Assembly: GCA_000310025.1 (NCBI GenBank)
Contig: FN649755.1
Span: forward strand, 3,036,769 to 3,051,374
Length of the DNA: 14,606 bases
Source: Ectocarpus siliculosus
Lineage: Eukaryota > Sar > Phaeophyceae > Ectocarpales > Ectocarpaceae
Reading direction: 5' to 3'
The translations under genes and the position numbers were made by a program. Position 1 is the stretch's first letter, and each line of letters begins with the position of its first letter. This document shows positions 1 through 6,000 of the stretch, piece by piece. The notes below the pieces were generated by a model. It did not search any database, had not been told where the DNA came from, and saw nothing but the letters and a program-made list of their open reading frames with translations.

Positions 1-75
1 CTTCACCAAAACGACCATGAAAAAATATATTTTGTTGGCTTTCTTTTTGCTTTTTACATTATCAGCTGCATCCTT

Positions 76-97
76 CGCCGAAAAAGACCTAATCGAA
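76..97 (+). repeat. possible degenerate copy of the exon 1 acceptor edge
   Basis: CGCCGAAAAAGACC at 78-90 followed by TCGA resembles CGCCGAGAAGACC followed by TCGA at 181-199, with small insertions. It lies about 100 bases upstream, like the copies seen at other exons, but it is short enough to be chance. Confidence 0.3.
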
Positions 98-187
98 ATA
101 CTTTCGTCGTTCTTGGTCATTCTGATTTTTTTTTTTCGTTTTTTGTTTTGGCACTGCGGTGTCAACGGTCTTCTTCTTTACGCCGAG

Positions 188-298
188 AAGACCGTTCGAG
201 GAGGCATGGACGTTTACTTCGGGGCGAAGCACGACGCCGTGGAGTTCGTGGGATACCTCTCTTCGGTGGCTCCGATCAGGTCCAGAGAATCCACCAAG
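188..298 (+). CDS. NMD3: NMD3 exon 1 of window (internal exon)
   Basis: Encodes KTVRGGMDVYFGAKHDAVEF followed by a VAPIRSRESTK end, matching the 'G(L/M)DFYF..+.HA..(M/L)V.FL...VP' block of NMD3. The acceptor is probably CGCCGAG ending at 187 after a C/T-rich stretch; AAG ending at 190 is an in-frame alternative. The exon end is set at 298 because the reading phase and the family spacing (eight residues from the Arg to the next exon's Leu-Val-Ser) both require it. The intron then starts GCGAGA, a GC donor. The nearer GT at 280 would break the frame of exon 2. Confidence 0.8.
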
Positions 299-2978
299 GC
301 GAGAAAGAAGAGGAGGCACTCGAGCGCGGGACGCTGGGTTGATTGTTTGCCTGTGCTGTTGTAGTAGTAGTTGTTGGTGGTGGTGGTGGCGGTGGTGGTG
401 TTGTTGCTGGTGTTGTTGCTGTTGAATCCTCACCCCAACCCCTTGCGTTGTGTGGGATACTCGACACTCATCTACGGGTACCCGCCCCAGACGCTTGGGT
501 CTGCATGCTGCGTCGCTACCGGTCTTGAGTCAACCTTCATTCTACTGTGAAACCGAATCACAGTGTTTTTCTTTTTTTGTCCCCTCCTGTGGTCACAGCA
601 ATGCAGTGCTGTGTGGTGCGGTGCGGTGTTATTTTTCCATATCTAAATGGGACGGTACGGTGTCACCGCATCGTCCCATAAACCCGCACCATATTTTTCA
701 GGGATATTCACGTTAGAGGACGGAACCGCGGTGGGTTTTTTCATGGATGTTCGCACATGGTCACGGTCGGTTGCGGGGTTTATCATCTGGATATTTTTGA
801 CGGTATGAAGAATGTCACCGTACCGCTCCTTCCTTTAAAATCCGTACCGTGAACACGTATCCTGTTTTTATTTTTTTAGTTTCTTAGTTTGACACAACGA
901 ATCCATCTCTATCTTAGAAAAGAGTCAGAGACAGATTACCAATGAATTCATAGCGTCAGAAAGTACCTGTATGTCTACGATTTCCCAGACAGCACACAGG
1001 GACATCTCCCCTGCGGGTAACAGGCTCCACAAAACAGTTTGGTAGCTGTGTTTGTTTTTATTTCATCCTCTTTGTCTACGTGTCGTCTCTCCCCTCTTTC
1101 GACCCCCTCTCCACCCCCCCCCCCTCTCTGCCTCGCTCTCTCTCCCTCCCTCCCCCCCTCCCTTTCCCTCTCTCTCTCCACAGCTGGTTTCGACGGACAA
1201 CCACAGCAACGTGCGCAACACCCAGCACACGGTTGCGGTCGACGTGCCCACCCTGTGTCGCGACGACCTTGTGGCCCTCCCGAGGGGATCGGGCAACAGG
1301 CTGCAGGGGACGATCACAGTGGTTCAGAGGGTGACCTCTGTCGTGCAGTTCGTCGGGCCGTCTTCGGGTCAGACGTGAGTTAGCAGGGTGGTGCTGACGT
1401 CATCTCGTTCGCTGTGCCTGTTGCGCTCTCGCGCTTTCTCTCTGTCTCTTGCCTCTGCTTGTCTCTGCCTCTGTTTGTCTTTCTCTCATTGTCTCTGTCT
1501 CTCTATCTGTCTATCTGTCTTGTCTCTTGTCTCTATCTATCTCCGTCTCTGTCTCTCTCTCCTCTCTTTCTCTCTTTCTCTCTCTTTCTCTCTCTTTTTC
1601 TCTCTTTCTCTCTCTTTCTCTCTCTTTCTCTCTCTTTCTCGCTGTCTCTCTTTCTCGCTTTCTCTCTTTCCCTCTATTCCTTTCAGTCTCTGTCCCCCTA
1701 CCCCCCCCGGTGTTTGCCATCGGGGTTTGGGTTTTCGTCGCTTGGCAACGACGTTGTAAAACAAGCCCCCCACTCGGTGTTTGCCATCGGGATTGGGTTT
1801 TCGTCGCTTGGCAACGACGTTGTAAAACAAGCCAATTCACTTCGTGAACTCGGCAACCAGGTTACCGTTTTTTTTTTTTTTACCTCGGTTTTTTTTTTGG
1901 CGGTAACCATAATGGTGGTCGAGTAGATCATGTTGTGCGGGGTCGAGAAACCTCACTCCGCGCAACGGGGGATGATCGCACCACGTTGTGTTAAAATGGT
2001 CAAGCTTCCTCGAGGCAGTTACACAGTGCTTGCAACTGTCTCTGGAAGTGAAAGCACCAGAAAATAAATTAAGTCATACGTAGCTGTCATCCGTACGCAA
2101 GGAAGTAAGCACAAGATGCCGAATACCCTTAGCAGGATGCAGCTCACCCTTCATGCGACTCGCCAAATACCTCACGGCGCTTCGCGCTTGGTGATGTGAG
2201 AGCCTGGTCCGGTGAGAACCCGGCGTGCTCCGTCCCGGCTTTGTAGGGATGCGAGGTCAATGGTCAAACGACTACGGCATGCACGACTATGAGTACACCC
2301 CCCCCCCCCCCCCTCTCTCGGCATCTGGTTGAAACAGCAGTAGTCTCTTTTGTTTGTGTCCAATATCGGCCTGTAGATGGCAACAACTTTGAACGTTCGC
2401 CACGGTGTGAAATCGCAGTGTACACTACACGACACAAATGCCGTTTTTAGCACAAAGTTATTTCTTCACCGATGGTGTCAACTAGCTCCTAGGTGAAGGT
2501 TCCTTCGGTTTACCCCTCCCGCTCTCCTCGGTATGCACGACAAGACAGACATGACCGGCAAAACCCCTCCCACAAATTGATTTTGGCTATTTTCCACGTG
2601 CAGTTCTTCCTCTTCGCTGCTGACGGTGCCGACATGCCCGCAGATCGGTACTGGCGCTCTCCCCTCCGAACGACTAATCCCGGCTATTTCCACTCGAACC
2701 CACGGCTCTTCTTCTTTTTTTCTGCTGACAGCGCCGACATGCCCGCAGACCGGTACTGGCGCTCCCCCCCCGAGCCCCTCCTGTCCGCGTCCTCCCTCAC
2801 CGAGTTCGTCGTTCTTGACAGCGAGCCGGCGGATGGGTTTTCCGCCGCAGGAGGCGGTGGGGGAGGGGGGGGAGGGGGGAAGAAGGAGAGACACGCCGCC
2901 GCGTCTTCGGCAGCTGGGACGAAGAACAAAAGTCTGTGGGAAGTTGTGGTGAGACGGCTCCCCGTTAACACGGCTCTT

Positions 2979-3017
<39 letters not shown>

Positions 3018-6000
3018 GTGTGTGTGTATGTGTGTGTGTTGTGTATGTATGGGTGTGTGTGCGTTTTTTTATATTGTTAGCGTTGACCGCGCTAACCGGC
3101 CGACCAATGAAAAGACGCCAGTCTCAGTGCGGTTGAAAACGCGAAACACTTGTAAATGTCATTAACAACTGGGACCCCGTGAGGGGCCCGTGAGGGGCCC
3201 GTGAGGGGGCGGCGTTGGGGAGACTAGTCTATTCTCCGGATCAAAGACAGGAACCGTAGCAGTAGAAGAAAACTGCACGTGTCGATGAAGGCTGCGACCT
3301 TGCACTCGAGTTCGTCCTAAAGTGCTTTCACCATCGTCCTTCTTGCTTTCACTACCATCGTTCTCATAATCGTTTTCACGGCAACTTTTCGACATTTCTT
3401 CTCTGGCCCTGCGTCATTTGTGTTTCTGTTATTTAATCTATTTATTTTATGGAAGACAGCATGAAGAACAAGGGTCTCTAGGAGGTTGTCGTGAGACAGA
3501 CCCCCCCCCGTTGCGCAAGAGGAACAAAACAGTAACTTTCTTTTTTTCGAGTCGAGGTCCCACGCGGCAACAATGCTGTGTTTATGAGCACCGATTTTAC
3601 GTGACGAACAACAAGAAAAATGCAATGTGCTCATCATGAAACGGAGGCCATTGTCTGCTTTTTGCACCGGTTGTGTGGAGATCATCTTGTAGATTTTTTT
3701 TTGTTTATGAAAATGATGGTAGGAAGATAGGGTTAACAAACACGACTCAGTGGCGGAATCCGAGACTAATCTCATGAAGGTGCGTACTTCATTTCAAACA
3801 TGCGTGCTCGCTGCTGCTGCTCTCTAAACGTGTTGCCAGAAAAAGGAGGCCCTCCACAGTGACGTCGGTAGCGCGATCAAAGGGCCTATTTTATATAAGA
3901 TTTAGTGTGGTAATAGCAAAACCTATGTTAGCCTGAACACATTTGTACATTTATTGTTTTTCGCTCGTGGAGGCTGGCTCTATTCTATGCACACTTTGGT
4001 GCCACGCTCCCATTCACTCCGACGTAAAACCTGCGTGCTTGCTACTCCTGCTCGTATCTCAACTTGTTGTGGCGAAAAAGGTGGCCCTAGACAGCGACGT
4101 CGGTAGCGCGGTGAAAGGGTCATATTATAAACGATTTAGTGCGGTGGTAGCAAAACTGTGCACTTCTGTACATTGAGTACGCTTGATTGTTTTAAGCTTG
4201 GCTTTAGTGTCACGCTCCTCTTTTCCGCATGCGTATTTCAAACCTGCGTGCTTGTTACTCGCGCTGGTATCTCAATGTGCTGTCGCGAAAAAGGTGGCCC
4301 TAGACAGCGACGTCGGTAGCGCGGACGACACCTTCACGGTGTTGACGCACCTCAGCGCGGACTCGGCGGGGCTGCATCCCCTCGAGGCGGGCGACATGCT
4401 GCTGGGCTACGACCTCAGGTGTGCATGCGCTACAGTCGTAATGGCTACGGTCTACGGTCCATGCACAACAATTTGTCCATTCACGTTTTCCGCGATAACT
4501 TTTGAACAAAAATGATTTGAAACGCGAAACAACAATCGATACTCGTGATCGCCTCTTCGAGCTACGTCGATAGCTGCAGAGTGTGTTTTTTTCATTTTGG
4601 GAAAATGCAACATTTGGGGCAAAATGATCCACCGAACCCCCCCCCCAAACCACCATGGTACAGTGTAAGAAATATTTATTTTGTTCGGTGTGGTATTGGT
4701 CGTTGATTTTTTTGTTATTTGCACCGATCGCGCTAAAGGGTTGACCAATGCACAGACGTCAGTCTCAGTGCGGTTGGAAACACAAAATGCTTCGAAAGGC
4801 CGCCATGATCTGGGACCCCGTGAGGGGGCGCCGTTGGGGAGTCTATGCTACTCTCCGGATTGCAGACAGATGCCTTGGTAGCAATAACAGAGGAAAACTG
4901 CACGTGTGTACCATGGGTGCAAGGCTTTTCTTGTCCTCAACAATCATCACACACACTAACTCTGCTTCGGCGTTTCTTGTCGTCGCTCGCAGGGGGAAGA
5001 ATTTCAACGAGGCTCTCCTGAGCGGGCTATCCGGCGACGTTCCAGACATCGTCCTTGTCAAGAGGGCGCCTCCGCCAAAGACAGCACAATCCAAGGTACT
5101 GTGCCGTTTTTTTTTTTAATTTTACAGAGAATCGATAGAAGGACTACCCGTTCGAGGTTTTATCTTTTTTTTTGCACAGCACAATACCAGGTATTCCTCT
5201 TTTTGCACCCCACAATGCAAGGGGATGTTCCGGATGTCGTCCTCTTGAAGAGAACGCATCCACCGAAGACAGCCCAACCCAAGGTGCTGTTACCGCTCTG
5301 TTAGGAACTATACATGTAACTTTTTTCGTGCACAGCACAATGCCAGGTGTAACCGTTTTTTTCAGTGTAACAGCACAATGCAAAGGTGCTGACTGCACAG
5401 CACAATCCAGGGGATGCAGCGCTTTACTTTTTGCGCACAGCTCTACGCAAGGTGTACTTTTTCTTTGTCCTCTCTTTTGCCCGAAACTCTCACGTCTGAA
5501 TATGACCGAAATTTCCTGTGTGGCCTTTCTCCTGTGTTGTAATCCTGGCACAAGCGTCCCGAAAGTAGATGAGGAGACACAATTCACGAATGCGTTTCTA
5601 CGCGTCCATCCTTCACACACTTCTACTGACGATGGTTTTTAGAGACGGTGCATGATCAAGAAAAAATGAACAGTAACACCCGGAGACTGCGGATGGTAAG
5701 AAAATTGCTCTTGCATTTTGCATCAACAAGAAGATTAACCATTTCCAGAGAAAAGTATTCACAAATTGCAGAGAAGAAGAGACTGCGGATGGTAAGAAAA
5801 TTGCTCTTTCATTTTGAATCAACAAGAAGGTTAACCATTTCCAGGGAAAAAGATTCACATAATGCAGAGAAGAAGATTACCCCTTCCAAGCTGAAAAAGG
5901 GCTACACGCTATGGTTAATGAGCATGAAGATTTACAACACCCAGAGGTTATAATCAAGAATTTTGCATTACATTCAGAGACTTTTATTTTCGGCGAAACG

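Larger units (their letters stand above)
299..1183 (+). other. NMD3 intron 1 (GC-AG)
   Basis: Non-coding. It contains a GGT/GTT-rich microsatellite (about 365-425), a degenerate inverted repeat (640-830), one copy of a dispersed repeat (894-964) and a 100-base almost pure pyrimidine tract (1083-1183) that ends in the CCACAG acceptor. No copy of the neighbouring exons is clear here. Confidence 0.75.
1375..2731 (+). other. NMD3 intron 2
   Basis: Holds a long CT/CTTT microsatellite (about 1427-1690), a 67-bp direct repeat in two copies (1711-1836), a poly-C run (2298-2313) and a tandem duplication of the exon 3 acceptor region (2563-2731). I see nothing recognisable in 1840-2280. Donor GTGAGT, acceptor TGACAG. 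Confidence 0.8.
2949..4293 (+). other. NMD3 intron 3
   Basis: Contains a TG microsatellite (2983-3060), copy 1 of a 209-bp repeat also found in intron 4 (3075-3283), a decayed copy of the exon 3 end (3453-3515) and two tandem copies of the exon 4 acceptor region (3788-4160). The acceptor is GCGAAAAAG at 4293, poor in pyrimidines but demanded by reading phase and family spacing. Confidence 0.75.

Noticed and set aside
280-285. GT donor at CAGGTCCAG as the exon 1 end
   Set aside because: It leaves a phase that does not fit exon 2 and shortens the conserved spacing; the GC donor at 299 fits both.
17-364. Open frame starting MKKYILLAFFLLFTLSAASFA, looking like a bacterial secreted protein
   Set aside because: The leader-like part is T-rich intron sequence that runs into NMD3 exon 1 in the same frame; the frame then continues into a microsatellite. 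No prokaryotic context.
89-433. His/Gln-rich frame on the minus strand
   Set aside because: Product of the GGT/GTT microsatellite and antisense of exon 1.
1750-1770. Match of ACGACGTTGTAAAAC to the familiar lacZ/M13 primer region of cloning vectors
   Set aside because: Only about 15 bases match, the sequence on both sides is not vector, and the motif belongs to a 67-bp genomic tandem repeat.
1388-1926. Ser/Leu- and Arg/Glu-rich frames of 97-170 codons
   Set aside because: They translate the CT microsatellite in intron 2.
5771-5790. A 20-base micro-exon between good splice sites in the 96-bp repeat
   Set aside because: It would shift the NMD3 frame and is not needed: exon 5 joins exon 6 with the family spacing. 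It is kept only as a repeat.
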